Shown here in pieces: positions 1-12,560 of a stretch of DNA of 64,000 bases (its first letter is position 1; the number at the start of each line of letters is the position of its first letter). The position numbers and the translations under genes were made by a program. Origin of the DNA: Chinchilla lanigera (taxonomy: Eukaryota > Chordata > Mammalia > Rodentia > Chinchillidae); contig NW_004955404.1 in the NCBI RefSeq assembly GCF_000276665.1, positions 36,994,167 to 37,058,166 of the forward strand. Reading direction: 5' to 3'. A model generated the notes under the pieces. The model was not told the DNA's origin and ran no database searches. It saw nothing but the letters and a program-made list of their open reading frames with translations.

Positions 1-2029
1 GAACAAAGTTTCACATAGTTACAAATCCCTAATATACAAATTTACGCAGCTTATATTTGGGACAGATTCAGATGTAATTGGGAACTACTGTGACAGAAAC
101 TGGTGCAAGACTCTCAAGATACCTCCCTGTTGCTATAGTAATGGGACAGAAAAATTGTCTTTCCCAATACTCTGGCTATTTGCATTACATAAAATTCACT
201 AAGCTGTAAGCATTTAAAATTCTCTTCTATTGTAAAAAATTGTTTCATTATACACTTTTTCATCTTGTTTGAGTACACTCCACATTTCTACCACTTGAAT
301 ATACTTGAGAAGTTGTCTTTTAGGGATTTGAGAGTGACTGAGTAATACTTGGTGGGCAAGAAATCTGGCAAAAATATTACTCCAAGTTAAAAATAAAGTC
401 TGATCACAATTTGATCACGTTTTGATTATGATATATAGGTCTTAGACAGAGAACTTGATTCTGCTTCCTGATGAAAACTCTGATAGGAAAGGAAAAAGCC
501 ATAACCATCAACTGAATATCCAAGTTGTGTCTATTACATGTGTGTGACTACTGATATTCTACATACTGTAGATGCTGTTTTGTATTGTTAATATTTTGCA
601 TATTCTTGTTAATTCCACTACTTTTTATTGGAAACCTAAATGTACATAAATTCAGAGTACCAGACTAGTTAGATTGACTAAAACAATGTTTTTCCATTCA
701 TTATCTTTTGTACAAGATTTTATAAAATTGTATTGTTTCCTAATTTACCAATTCATACAGTTAGAAAAAAAATGAATAAAATTACTTCTTATTAAGTATA
801 TGCTTTTATTACATTGCTTATGGGTGGTTTGGTTTCATTAACATCACTGGTAGATAAATCATTAGATCTTAAGTGTATTTTAAAATTCCCATTATCTGGA
901 GAATCTTTGTATATACAAAGAAGTTATAAGCAACTTTAAAAGGAACATTAAAACACTATATAACTATGATTACCAAAATATTAGGAGTACTAGCAATAGA
1001 CATCAATATTCATAACATCTCTCTGAAAGCCAAGGTCATTATTACAAAAGTCACCATGTGTGCTAGATCCAGGAGGTGGCACTCTTGTACTGTTCATTGT
1101 GTTGTACTCCTTGATACTTCTTTCCTTTTTTCCCTTACCTTTCCCTATTCGTACACACATATACAAACACATTTAGAAAGATGTGTGCATGTTTGTAAGT
1201 ACAAACACATAAAAGGAATGCGTTTATACAGTGAAAACCTGTTCATGTGGCAATTTGAATATAACATTTTTAATATATTTATCAAAGCAGTATTTTGCCT
1301 GGTATAGGGAGTTAATGATTTATTTTAATGATTCCTTTGGAATATTTTTTAAGAAATAGATCAAATAACTGTTTTGTTGTAAAATTAGGACATGAGTGCC
1401 CTCTTGAATGATAATATTATTTCAGCAATTGCTCAATGGAGTCTTAAAGCAAAATAAGATTACAAAGAATTGATATTTAAAAATCTCGTGCATGCAATAA
1501 CAGTTGTACATACTCTTTGAATTATGCTCAAGCATATCAGGTAAGAGAGAATTTCAATCTTCTAATTTATTGTTTAATTTACTTAAATGTGAAATTCAGC
1601 ATTCATAATAATAATGCAAGTTGTGATCAAGAAAAAAGTAAAGTGGGTATGTCAATTACAATAATTTTAGATAAACAGGAAACTGATTTCTAGTTAAGTA
1701 AAAGTCTCTATGGAATAATGCCTTCTGGAAATATGCAACATTAGATGAAAGTAGTGGGTGAGGGGAAAAACCCAAATGCCCCTCCAATAAAAAAGCTACA
1801 GACTAATACCAGTATATAGTTTGAAAAATAAGGACTTTCAGAAGAAAAGCATAAACCATGGAATTTCAAATAAAGTTCAATAATATAAATGAAATGTGAA
1901 AAGTCATCCTGCAAATATAGAAACATTTTGTTTTGACAAAGCAAAATCTAGTTTTTCCAAGTTACACACATTTGAGTCATTCATGAAACAGTTTTTGTTT
2001 ACCCTTCTCTCTACATACGTGGAAATACA
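1..2029. other. AT-rich stretch, nothing recognised
   Basis: Unique-looking AT-rich DNA. The longest open frame (966-1307, +) has no recognisable domain and no splice or promoter context, so it is not called as a gene. Confidence 0.6.
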
Positions 2030-2215
2030 GAGCCAGAGGCAGACAGTAGAGCGTGAGGCTTAAATGTGAAATCGAATGTGATACGTGCTCTTGCCTGACA
2101 CATAAAAATGAGGTGACCTTGGGCAACTTGTTTAGCCTGTCTGAGAAGACCTGAGCCTTTGGGGGTAAACAAAGGCAATATTACTTAAATTAGAGCTGTG
2201 ACAGATTTATTCCAT
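2030..2215 (+). repeat. MIR SINE (old, diverged)
   Basis: The core GGTGACCTTGGGCAACTTG followed by a 'TTAGCCTGTCTGAG' stretch matches the conserved centre of mammalian MIR (GTGACCTTGGGCAAGTTACTTAACCTCTCTGAG). Flanks are too diverged for exact ends and no TSD is visible. MIR is an ancient tRNA-derived SINE mobilised by L2. Confidence 0.6.
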
Positions 2216-2227
2216 CTTTAAATTTAG

Positions 2228-2366
2228 CTTTTTGAGGTTTTGTTTTGCTTTTTTGAGCTGGGGTCTCCCTTTGTATTCAAGGCTGCTTTCCAGCTTTGCT
2301 AAATCTTCCTGCCTCTGTTTCCCTAGCACAGGGATTACAGGCATGCATCACCACAACTGGCTAAAT
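2228..2366 (-). repeat. B1-like (7SL-derived) SINE, reverse strand
   Basis: Reads on + as GAGCTGGGGTCTCCCTTTGT, then CTTCCTGCCTC and GGGATTACAGGCATGCATCACCAC, the reverse complement of a B1/Alu-type left arm. It is diverged, so an old copy. Confidence 0.7.
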
Positions 2367-2848
2367 TTAGTTCTAGAGAAAGGATTTATGATACTGGGCA
2401 GGAAATTCAAAAACAATTTTTTTAATTCTTTATTCTATCATGTTTTTAAAAAACCTGATTACAATGAAAGGGTGTTTTCTAAGGGCCTAACATTTTATTG
2501 TTCCTAGGGAAACATGTAAATCTTTGTACTTACTGTAAAATTCTATTTTTGAAACAGTAGCTTTTAAAATCCAGGAGTACTTTTCTTTCTCTGTGAAAAG
2601 GGTTAGAATTGTGCAGTTTTACTTGGTAAGCTGCTTTTAAAAATCTGACTTAATTTACATTTGTATTCCTATGAAAAGTATTTCAAATTGGGTTGACAAA
2701 GATGTTTTATGGTTTGATTAACTTTTAGAATAGATATGGTTACTTTTGTATGGATTTTTAAATTAAAACTTGAATATATTCTGAACGGTTATCTGTAATT
2801 TAGCATAAGTGAAAATTTCAAGAACTTAAATCTAAATTTTCTCAATCT

Positions 2849-3015
2849 AGCTAGGCATGGTGGTGCATACCTGTAATCCCAACACTTGAGAGGCTGAGGC
2901 ATGTGAATTGATGTAAGTTCGAGGCCAACCTGGGCTACAAAGTGAACTGAAAGCCAGCCTGAAGTGCATAACCCATCCCTCTCTCAACAAGACAAAAAAA
3001 AAAAAAAAAAAAGCA
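2849..3015 (+). repeat. B1-like SINE with poly(A) tail
   Basis: Starts GCTAGGCATGGTGGTGCATA (Pol III A-box region) and continues CCTGTAATCCCAACACTTGA and GTAAGTTCGAGGCCAACCTG (B-box region). It carries the rodent-type extra internal segment (GCTACAAAGTGAACTGAAAG) and ends in about 17 A. Confidence 0.85.
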
Positions 3016-4261
3016 AATTAAATTTTTTCAAACTACTAAGTGGTATCATTGATTTAGATGGGTTTCCTGATTAATAATCCAATCAATAGAACCACCAAAT
3101 TGTTCAGAATAAATATGATAAAACAAAAGCGGGAATGATTTAAAACAACTTGTGATGTACAGACACTCAAAACAGCAAGACCGCCTTAAACTTTCATTTT
3201 CTGAAATTGATCCTATAAGACAAAAAATGAAGTTAAACATAATATGCTATTCTTTAGTCCTGTAAAATAGTGTGGAAGTTTTAAATTACTTTTAAGTAAA
3301 TTATACCATGTTATTTTGAAGATGAAATCCCAGTTGTAATTTTTAGCAAGTATTTCAAGCAGAATTGCATTAGAATAATATAAATTTGGTTAGATAATAT
3401 TTATTTACTTTTGCTACACTTACATTTTATTTGCAAACATGAATAATTAAGGAAAAGTAATTTTATTTTTAATGTTTACAGTGTACCCTAAGAAAATCAC
3501 AGATCTTTATGTTTTTAATGCCATTTCCTTTTCTATATAGTATATAAAATTGTACTTAATTTTGAACTGCATGAGTTTAAAATGTTTTTAAAATGTCTGA
3601 ATTAAGTGTAGTTAAATTAATAAAAACTTATTATATCAACCTGTATTAAGCTTTGTCATCTATAAAATAAAAGACGGTAACACAGTTTCTAGGTGGGAAA
3701 ATATATTCACAACATTTAATGATATTTTCTTACACTATTGTATTTTCTCAATATTTCGGAACTACTGTGCGGGTAATTTTTGATCCAGGTGATATCCAAA
3801 CAATTTTTTAATAAAAAATGAATTCCCCACATACCTTACTATTAATTTGGCAAGAGTGAAGTAAAATATGCAGCCACAGTTTTTCTGTTTGTCTTTTTTT
3901 TTTTTTTTTTTTGCTAAATCACATTATGTGGAAATATTTAACCATGTCATAATTTTTTTTGAAAGCTCTCTAGGCTTAAAAGAAAGCTTTGTGCTGTTAT
4001 CTTTTTCCATTTTTGTTGTAAGAATCAGTAAAGAGTCCAGCAAAACAATAAATATATCATGATTTTGAAATTAAACTTGGTTTTATAAAAATATCTGTAA
4101 TAATCTTTCAGCTGTCTTTCAACAAATATTTATTAAATACATCCATGTGCTTGGCCGCCTACTGAGAAATTCTGCTTGATGTCTTGCAGACAGTTGACAC
4201 AGGAAGGTCAAAGACAAAGGAGACACCACTCTTAGGAAGAGATTTTTTACCTAACTTTTTA
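3016..4261. other. AT-rich stretch, nothing recognised
   Basis: Low-complexity AT-rich sequence with a T run at about 3893-3912. 'TTTCAACAAATATTTATTAAATAC' near 4117 resembles the commonly repeated 3' part of L2, but it is too short to call. Confidence 0.5.
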
Positions 4262-4500
4262 TTTTGGAAAGTTCTATTTTTTTATTGCAAAGAGAAAAAA
4301 AAAACCCAAATAACAACAAAAAAAAAAACCAAAACACCACAAAAACAATAAAAGCAATACAGAATTTCAAAACAGGACGATAGGAAATTAACAGTGGTTG
4401 TTGTATTACATGCTATTATCTTCAACTAAATTGCTCAGATTACCAGATATAAGAATGCAAGATTGAGCAAACAATTAAAGAGAATAAAAAGTAATCGCTT
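4262..4500 (-). mobile_element. L1 3'UTR fragment, reverse strand
   Basis: The stretch from about 4345 (AATAAAAGCAATACAGAATT) through 'GATAGGAAATTAACAGTGG' and 'ATTATCTTCAACTAAATTGCTCAGATTACCAGATATAAG' matches the reverse complement of the L1 3'UTR seen on + at about 35865-35995, and a sister fragment at 49755-50115. Only the 3' terminus is present, as expected for a severely 5'-truncated L1. Confidence 0.65.
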
Positions 4501-5647
4501 CTAATTTTTTTTTCCTTAGGAAGTGTTTTGCTTCTGCATACAAGCATAAAAGATACCTAATTCTATCTACATAACCAGTACATTAGTGGAGAGAATTTGG
4601 AAGATTTCAATATTTTTACTTGCAAATACTACCAAGCACCAACAGTAGGCATTTATTTGTTACTGTGATATGAAGTCTGATCATTGGAACATATGGTGGA
4701 TGCTGCTGCCGAGGGACCTTCAGCGGAAAGTCAGGAGTCTCCCACTCCAGAAATGGTGTGTGGAATCTTAGCAGCAGTGCATGAAAAGTTTCATCTCATT
4801 CACTCCAGGTAGTCAGTTGAGAACTACTGCTCAGAGAAGGTATGTTCTAAAGCATGAGTTAAATCATAGTCCACAAGCTGCATTTCATCTGAGTTGTACT
4901 GTCATGCTGCTTTATATTCTATTTTTTAAAGAGGTGTCATCAGTGTCATCAACTTTAGCTTATCGTTATAATCTTGAGACCAGTGTTAAGAGTTCTAGAT
5001 ATAAATCATCCAGATCTTTACTTTAGAAAACAGGGCATGAACCAAGATCCAACATCAAGGGGATGTTGATTGTGTTGTTTAACCTTGATGGAATCATGCA
5101 AGCTGAACTTTGCTGAAGAACACAGGATACATTATGAGTAGTATACGGGCTTGCTAGAGCATTTAAGAAAGGATGTGTAAAGAAAATCACCTTAAAATGG
5201 GGAAATGGTTTTATCTTCCATCATGAAAACGGTTTTATACATCTCTCCTGGTAAGGCAATTTCAATCAAATAAAAATATTATGGTATCTCCTCATCCACC
5301 ATATTCAGTTGAGCTGGTGCTATGTTAGTTCAGGCTCTTCCCCAAAGACAAAATGACCATAAAATGTAAAGGTTTTTAAGTGATGCAGGACACAGGGGCA
5401 GTCACAGCAACACAGCTAAAGACATTCATTAAAGAGGACTTCCAGAACTACTTCAGAAATGGGCCAAAATGATAGCAGAAATATGTTAGAAATGAGAGAA
5501 AGTAGCTTGAGGCTACTTAATTAATGGCAATTTGTCTTTTATTATAATAATGATTTTTCTAAGTTTAAACATTCACTATGTTTCTCAATCACACTTTATA
5601 AATCAAAGAAGCTTGATATGCATAGGTAAAACCTCACAAAATATTAA
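4501..5647. other. Unassigned stretch with a slightly GC-richer segment
   Basis: About 4690-4900 is more complex than its flanks and has a short open stretch from ATG at 4694, but stops follow soon and I recognise no protein family. It could be a decayed old transposon or pseudogene fragment. Confidence 0.35.
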
Positions 5648-5674
5648 ACACACACACACACACACACACACACA
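5648..5674. repeat. (CA)n microsatellite
   Basis: Thirteen uninterrupted CA dinucleotides. Confidence 0.95.
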
Positions 5675-6786
5675 GCTATGTCTCAAACCATAAATTTCAT
5701 CAGTGTTCAGATTTCAAGGAGGAAAATATATAATCTTCCCACAGTAACTGTAGTATACAATATCACATCAAAAATCAATATGTACAAACAATCCCAACTA
5801 CAAAATTGTTTCAATGATGTTAGTGTGATGTTAACAACCACCACCACACACACACAAAAAAATTCAAATCAAGTTACCCTGAAATTTGTGCCCTTCTCAT
5901 TGCTTTGTATTTGAATCCTTCATTGTGGTAACTTTCTCTTTAGTCTGAATGAATAGTGCCATATTATTTAATCTGTTCCCATTTCCTTCTCCGTGAAAAT
6001 CTCTACTCTATCCAGAAATATTTTGACTTCTAGTTAGAATGAATACACATTTTATATTATATCTTCCATTATTCTCCTTTAAATAAATGTATACGCAAAT
6101 TTCAGGTGATGAATACCAACACAGCAGTGGATGCCAGCTCATATTCAGTACAGACCTATTTTAGAAGGTATATAATGTGCATCCTTCAACTTGATAAAAA
6201 GTCACTTGCAATTTTTATGTACTTCATGATACACCAGTGGTAACTAGTGTTAGTATATATTGGCTGCTAGTATTCATTTCATGCTTATTAGTTAACATGA
6301 AAACTTCATAGCAGTAAACTTTTATTACATTTACTATGTTTCACTGAATGTGTGTCCTTTTTAATTTCAATTCTCCTTCCTCTTGCTGTGCTTTCTGTAT
6401 TTATTTATTTATACATTTAAAAAGTAGGTTTTGTGCTCCCACATGTGGCACACAGAATACAGCTTTGAACAAAGTATAAATAAGTCACAACTTAAAGGTA
6501 ACATATTATTAGGCCGAGACAAAGAAGAAGGAAAATGAACGTATTACATGATATTTAGCACTAAACGAAGAATGTAAGGGTAGGGAGAATGAACATGAGA
6601 ATGAAGTGATAGGCAAGTGAGTTATCTGGGAAAGTAATATTCCTACAGACAGAGGGAGGAAAAAGGACAGACACTGTACACTGTGGGTATTCGAAGAAAT
6701 CACTTTTCTGAGCAAGGGAACAGAGAGAGAAAAGGGAAAATTTGTTTCCACGAGCAGAATTTCAGAGTAATAAATCTGTTCATAGT
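5675..6786. other. AT-rich stretch, nothing recognised
   Basis: Contains a short imperfect CCACCACACACACACAC tract near 5838-5856. The reverse-strand frame at 6509-6847 extends into the adjacent ID element and shows no known domain. Confidence 0.5.
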
Positions 6787-6798
6787 AAAGTACATAGG

Positions 6799-6900
6799 GG
6801 GGCTGGGGATTTAGCTCAGCGGCAAAAAGCGCCTGCCTGGCAAGCACAAGGTCGTGAGTTCGGTTCCCGGTACCAGAGAAAAACCAAAAAAAAAAAAAAA
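6799..6900 (+). repeat. ID SINE (young), TSD AAAGTACATAGG
   Basis: Full-length ID: GGGGCTGGGGATTTAGCTCA with an A-box, 'GTGAGTTCGGTTCCCGGTACC' with a B-box, then A-rich tail. Flanked by the perfect 12-bp duplication AAAGTACATAGG (6787-6798 and 6901-6912). It has an extra 'AA' in the GGCAAAAAGCGCC stretch. Confidence 0.95.
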
Positions 6901-6912
6901 AAAGTACATAGG

Positions 6913-7469
6913 AAGCTTTATTTATAGGAAATAAAAAACTGAAGTAGCTACATAGGTTTAGATTTATTGAATGAGTGTTACTAAAATTAAGTGAGAGACT
7001 ATAATAAAAATTAAAATGATATTACAATATGCTAACATTTCATAAATTTAGCAAATATTTTCCAGGAACCATTGTTTGCATTAATTCTGCTATTTCCAAG
7101 CTACCAAGATGAAGTTTCTGAGTTTGACCCCTGAAAGCTTATTCCAAAAGAATAACTAAATTTATTCTTGTAGAAGAGAAATATATATACACATATATAA
7201 GAGAAATATATATATTTATATGCATGGATGTGTGTAATGCACAGTATTATAATTTGCTAAACATCTTGATGGAGGTGAATACAATAAGTCATTGGAAGAG
7301 AAATGTTTACTTTGTTTAGTTTTAAGAATGACCCAAAAATGCTTCAGAAAGGAAGGCATTTTCTCATATGACCTTTCAAGAGACCAAACATATATAATAC
7401 CATATAAAGAATACAGAATCCATAAAGCAAACTCATAAGCAAAAGGAGAGTTTGACATGATTGTACCTT
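6913..7469. other. AT-rich stretch with a small (ATATAC)/(AT) tract
   Basis: A short AT-repeat tract (GAGAAATATATATA duplicated) lies at about 7175-7220. Nothing else recognised. Confidence 0.5.
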
Positions 7470-7690
7470 AATAATAAATAATAACACATAACATTGACTG
7501 TTTGCTTTGTATGTAGAAAACAATTTTCATTCAGTATTGCAGTTCATCCTAAGAGAAAGTCTAGGAAATAGTATTTTTTCTTTATTTAAAGAACAGAATA
7601 TTTAAGCCATGATCAAAAGACCAACTGGTTAAACCAGGATTAAAATAACTGACCTTTTATCATAGAGTAAATTTATATGCCTTGCATAGT
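7470..7690 (-). repeat. MIR SINE, reverse strand (old)
   Basis: Reads AATAACACATAACATTGACT ... GCAGTTCATCCTAAGAGAAA ... CTTTATTTAAAGAACAGAAT ... AACCAGGATTAAAATAACTG, following in order the reverse complement of MIR (start 'CTAACATTTATTGAGTGCTT', middle 'CATTTTACAGATGAGGAAAC', end 'GCCGGGATTCGAACCC'). Strongly diverged. Confidence 0.55.
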
Positions 7691-10151
7691 TCAGGCAATA
7701 GACATTGTTACAAAGCTGGGCCACTGAAATTAGGACATTTGAGTTCCTGTCCTATTCATTTTATCTATGAAGAAAATAGAGCAAAATGAACTTGTGCCTT
7801 CACCACAGTTACACATTCAAAGGCAAAGTAGAAAATTTGTCTCTTTTTTGATATTTGGTCTTTATGTGACATGATTTTCTAAATAAGTATTGTGCTATTC
7901 AAAGGCAAATCTTACTCCTTTCCTTCATGTAAGTACATATCCAGAGGGTTCCTCCTTAAATAGAGACACCAAGGAAGCTACTTTTCCCCAAATCTATAAA
8001 TCTGTAGCAATGAGTTCATCTTAGTAAAATTTTTCAAAATTGAATTTTTTCCAATATGGTATATTACTTTGTATCTCTCAAAACCTATGGTTTATGCAGC
8101 TATTTTTATTCTCCTAATTGTGCCCTTGTGTGTTATTGACCTGTCAGTTTCCACTGACGGTAATAATTTATATCTGCACAACTGAAGGAGTTTTTCAAAT
8201 TAGCACATTTTTCCTTATAAGGAAACTTCAGATGGAATTATTTTAAATTTGTCTGCATAGTGGAGGAAAGAGAGATTCAGGGGGTCAATTTTAATACTAC
8301 TCTTCTAGTAAGTGGTAAAATAAAAGTTCCACTATGATCTTTCTAGTTCAATATCTCTTAGTAACCCCACTAAGTTCCGTGGACTTCTAAACAAATATTT
8401 TTGTAACTTATGAGATGTCCAAATGAGAAATCAGAATAATTAAAAGAACAAAAACCAGAAAGTAAACCTAATCAATGTGAGAAATAAAAAAGGAAGTTAA
8501 CATTTCTTAATCAGTCCTGGGATATTGGACACTCAATTTAAAAGTGATTGACTTTAGAATTTGGAAAGCTGTCGGTGCAGTGTAGCCATTAGAGTGTTAT
8601 GATTTCATTCAAGGTTATTAATTCACCTTTTAACATAACTTTAATGCTTTCTCTTCATTTGTCAGTTATTAGCTTGTGCCCTGGGTTGGATTATAATTAC
8701 ATTCACTCTCTGTCATTAGATGTGATTTGCTAGGTCATTTTGCCACTTCAAAAATCAGTTGATGAGACAGCTGATGTACTTAATAAGACTTAGAGATGAT
8801 TTTATGTAAATCCTTGTGTTGTTACTTACATTGAAGCATTTCACAATTCCTTCTTCTTATACTTCACATTTGGTGTGACCAGTTTTTTGAGTGTTAATGC
8901 TATTGAAAAACACTCTTATGCCAAATAGTAATAGAACATTTAATACAAAGACAAAATATGTTCTTTAGCTCATTTCTTACGAAAAATTTGAAACGTTTAT
9001 CTAGTTATGAGTGGATCCATCTGACACGCATGCACATAATACTTATGCACCTCTGTAAGACACTTAGGGATTTATTGTGTAGGTTTTTGATGCCATTTTA
9101 CATGAGAATGTGCAGATAGATGGGTGAATGTTTTGTAGCATGCAAGTACTATAAAACATACTGGATGGTAGCAAAATTTGAGGTATATTTTCCCGTGCAA
9201 TTTACCATCTAAACCTTAGAAAAGGTGGGAAAATATGACACAGCAACATTCGAAGACAGTGGAATAGTCTCATGAACCAAAATATTTTAATAAAATTTGA
9301 GTTTTTATACTTACATCAGGTGGAGTTAGTGTAATTATTTTTCTTTATGCTTATCTGTTCTTTTACAAATTGGGGGATATTTTCATGGATTTACATAAAT
9401 ATCAGTTTGTTAATACACATATTCAGATACATTGTTGCAAAATTCTTCATTCCATAGATGTCAGCTCTTATTGTTATTAACACATAAGAGTACGTAATTG
9501 TAACTTTTTTTCTCATTATCATATATGTATAAATGGTAAGTCAAACCTTTTCATTTAATTAATTGCAATTCTTAAAACATTTTTCCCAATTTCATCTTAG
9601 CCTCCTACCCCTCTTACACCTTAGAATGCTCTTGGGATGCCCCTGTGGCAAAATACCCTTGAGATTATTAATCCAACTCCTGTCTCTCAGAATTTATAAG
9701 AGAAATCAAGGAGGTGAGAACCATCTGAAAGCTACTATATGCTGTTAATGAATTCTCCTATTGCATAGATTTGAGACAAAAAAAAATGAATATAATAATT
9801 ACATTTAAACTAGTAGCTACTCAGAGACCAAGTAGATATGAAGAAATGTTGTTTCATTTATAAGCTTCATTTCTGCTTTTCACCAGTTTTTGTTGCTTTT
9901 GTTGTTCAGGATTAGCAGACTCTGGCATTCAGAGAGTCAGAGTTGGATACTGCCTTGCACCTGGCTACTGATACCTATAATATCATTGATGGATGCTAAA
10001 ATAGTTTTTAGTTTGTTCTTTTTTTTTTGGGGGGGGGGGACATTGGGTCAGTTCTTCAAATGACCATGAATTTATATTGAGCCAGAAGTGCTGAAGAAAG
10101 CTTCATTACTCGTGGATAAAATGCAACACCATCACTCATTTTTTAATTTAG
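7691..10151. other. Long AT-rich stretch without recognised repeats
   Basis: About 2.4 kb with no young repeat. 8540-8900 is notably complex and repeat-free. A T run joined directly to a G run lies at about 10020-10039. A weak second MIR-like patch (7755-7840) is not called. Confidence 0.45.
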
Positions 10152-10378
10152 GCTCTGCTTAAAGTGTTGGAGCCTGTAATCAATTACATTAACACATGAT
10201 GCAATTTGACTCATTTGAGCAATTTCAATCAGGATTTCATCCTCATCATAGTGCTGAGACTGCTGTATTGAAGGAAAATAATGACCTTTTGATTGCAACA
10301 AGGGATGTTGTCTTTCATGATTTTGTTGGAACTTCTGGCAGCATTTGATGCAGTTCATCATGACATTTTATTGGCTGG
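10152..10378 (+). mobile_element. Degenerate L2/CR1-type LINE reverse transcriptase fragment
   Basis: The + strand encodes, in pieces across three frames, a recognisable non-LTR RT segment. 'ALLKVLEPVINYI' (10153 on) resembles the KVLE motif. 'FEQFQSGFHPHHSAETAVLK' (10214-10273) resembles the QSGFRPGHSTETALL motif of L2/CR1/L3 elements, followed by NDLLIATRDVV. After a one-base frame slip comes 'LELLAAFDAVHHDILL' (10327-10374), equivalent to RT motif A (LDLSAAFDTVDHxILL) with the catalytic Asp position kept. This order is diagnostic of the Jockey/CR1 group. At least two frameshifts and in-frame stops make it a dead fossil. The reverse-strand frame at 10143-10361 is only its antisense shadow. 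Confidence 0.8.
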
Positions 10379-11780
10379 TTTATAGATTCCGGTAGGATTT
10401 TCTCAAATAAAAGTAAAGGCAATTCAAAGTGATACCTCTCAGTGATATATTTAAATGTACGTTCAGTAAGTTTATTTGATTATTATTGTGGGAGCCGTAA
10501 GACTGACAGTGCTTTTCTTACACTGCTTTCCTACTTATATTTTGTACACATGCGCTTTTTGTTCAATAAATGAGTATTTTGTGGTTCTGTGATACTGTAA
10601 AATGCATCGATGGTTTTTAAACATCTCAGCTTAAAAAATTAGGAAACTGTTTATCTCTGATGTACACTGTTATACTGGCAAATTGCAACATTCTCTCACC
10701 AGGGTTTACCCATTTACACATTTCTAGTTTCTAAGTCTGCTATTTATAAGGAGTGATTGAACATTATGCACATGCAAACATGTTGGTATGCCAGCAAATA
10801 GACAACAAAGTATTCTGTAAATCAAGTGCTTTTCAGCGGGATCTCATAGGTAAAATGGCAGAGCTATCAGGAAGACAGCACTCTGTATTTTTATGGATTT
10901 ATCATTTTACTTTTATAATAAGAGCCCAACTCTATTGATAAAATGTTTGCAAATATAAAAAGCAAGTACTTGATTTAATTATTTCAGGAGAAGCATTGGT
11001 AATATACTGACATTTTTATATTTTGTAATTCTCCTCATGGGAAGGTATAAATTTGAGTGAATGTTGAAGAATCACAAATTCTCCATTATTAAAGTATATT
11101 TTTGGAAAAACTGAACAGCAATCAGCCTGGTGAGGAATGTCTCCAGGAAGCAAGGAACATAAGTTAGGCAAATATCCTTTTAAATATTCAGATGTAGAAC
11201 ATTTTACAAGCACATCAGTGGTATTTGCTGGTAGAAGACTCCTTGTCTACACCCTATAGAGTGGTCTTAGCCTGTGTGAATTGAGTAGTACAAACAAAGT
11301 AAGATGGTATGGCTTTAACAGCATGGTTCTTTGTTTCAAATCCAGTATGCTATGGAAACAGTAGAGTATAAAATGGAGGTGTATTATCACAGAAACAACT
11401 CCACATAACTGAAAATATACTGTTTTTAGGATTTCATGCACATCTCTGTATTAGATCGTATTCATATTCTTGTGCAGAAAAGAAAATAATATGAAATAAT
11501 ATGTAATGGCAATCTTGGACTTCTCCTTGCTTTGTTTATTATGATTATTTTTTTCTCAAATTTTGTATAAGGCTCAATCTCTGTGGGAATAAGATTTGAC
11601 ATTTCAATTTGTAGTGTTATTGTCACTTTTGAGAAGACGGTCTAAGAAATGATGTCTTTGGATACTTTGCATGCCTTTTTCTCACAAGAATGGAGTGTAT
11701 ATTCTAAGATCCTGAAGGAAACGCTATTTATAATATGTGAGTAACTATTTTAAATTTTAGTTTGAGTTTGGATTTGGAAT
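10379..11780. other. AT-rich stretch, nothing recognised
   Basis: It may hold further decayed LINE sequence downstream of the RT fragment, but no motif is readable. The small open frames here have no family resemblance. Confidence 0.45.
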
Positions 11781-12560
11781 TTTGCCGCAGTGGGGCAGCA
11801 GCAGGTCCAGGAGGTTCCTGCAGGAGGGAACGACATGGGTGAAGAGAAAAATAACACAAACACCGGAGGTCCTTCTGGTGGGTCAGGGGAGCAAGGCTCC
11901 TCTGACACAGAGAAATGTTTTTTGCTTGATTATATACTTTTGCAATTATATATGAAACTCTTATATACAACGAGGTTTATATTTTAGTTACAGATTCAGA
12001 CATGGTTGACCAACCATCCGACCGCAACCCTAGTGGGAAATCAACTCTTTTTAAAGCACACAAAAGGAAACAAAAGATCAGTCACTAGGTGTTCTTGATT
12101 AGGTGCAAGTTTTCATAGAATTGTTCACTTGTCTACTGGACAACAGGACCCACATTACAATATCTCCATCTAAAGCCAGTCCAGCACACACAGGGTGCTC
12201 ACCTGTTTTCCCACGCACTGAGGCCCGAGCAGCGCTCCCCTCCCGTTCCAGTGGGCGAACATTGTCACATAGGAGGTAAGGAACTGACGCAAATCTCTGT
12301 GGTGGATTTTACTTCCCCTTTCAACCCTGGAGGGCTGCCTTTCATTCTGGGCTCTCATTCCTTAACTACTTTCAGTTCTGATCCTTCAGGTTCCCAACCA
12401 TCCTTTTTCAATAGCACAATGAATATTTGGAAAGCTATGATTGATAGAGAGTAGAGGGAGAGGCTGCACACCTATTCTATGCGGTTCCTGCTTTGCAGGT
12501 ACCCGCTGCCAGTCCTGACTTTGTCCTGGAACTGGCATTGGAAAGTGTCCGGCAGAATTT
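11781..12560. other. GC-richer patch of unknown origin
   Basis: Within AT-rich flanks, 11785-11910 and 12140-12560 are clearly GC-richer and CpG-containing (CCGCAG, CCCGAGCAGCGC, CCCGTTCCAGTGGGCG). A 65-residue + frame (11790-11987) begins with a Gly/Asn/Ser-rich segment (GNDMGEEKNNTNTGGPSGG), and the sequence before it ends TTGCCGCAG, like a splice acceptor. A 67-residue + frame lies at 12251-12454. I recognise neither. Options are an LTR or retroviral remnant, a processed pseudogene, or an unrecognised exon. The base-composition contrast is what is actually seen. Confidence 0.3.

Noticed and set aside
966..1307. 113-codon open frame on +
   Set aside because: No domain, no Kozak-like start, no splice context. 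It is within chance length for 64 kb of AT-rich DNA, and low-complexity Tyr/His/Ile-rich.
4694..5026. Short coding-like patch beginning MVDAAAEGPSAES
   Set aside because: Stops appear after about 30 codons, no family is recognised and there are no splice signals. Not enough for a pseudogene call.
10143..10361. 72-codon minus-strand frame
   Set aside because: Antisense of the L2/CR1-type RT fragment, whose motifs read on the + strand.
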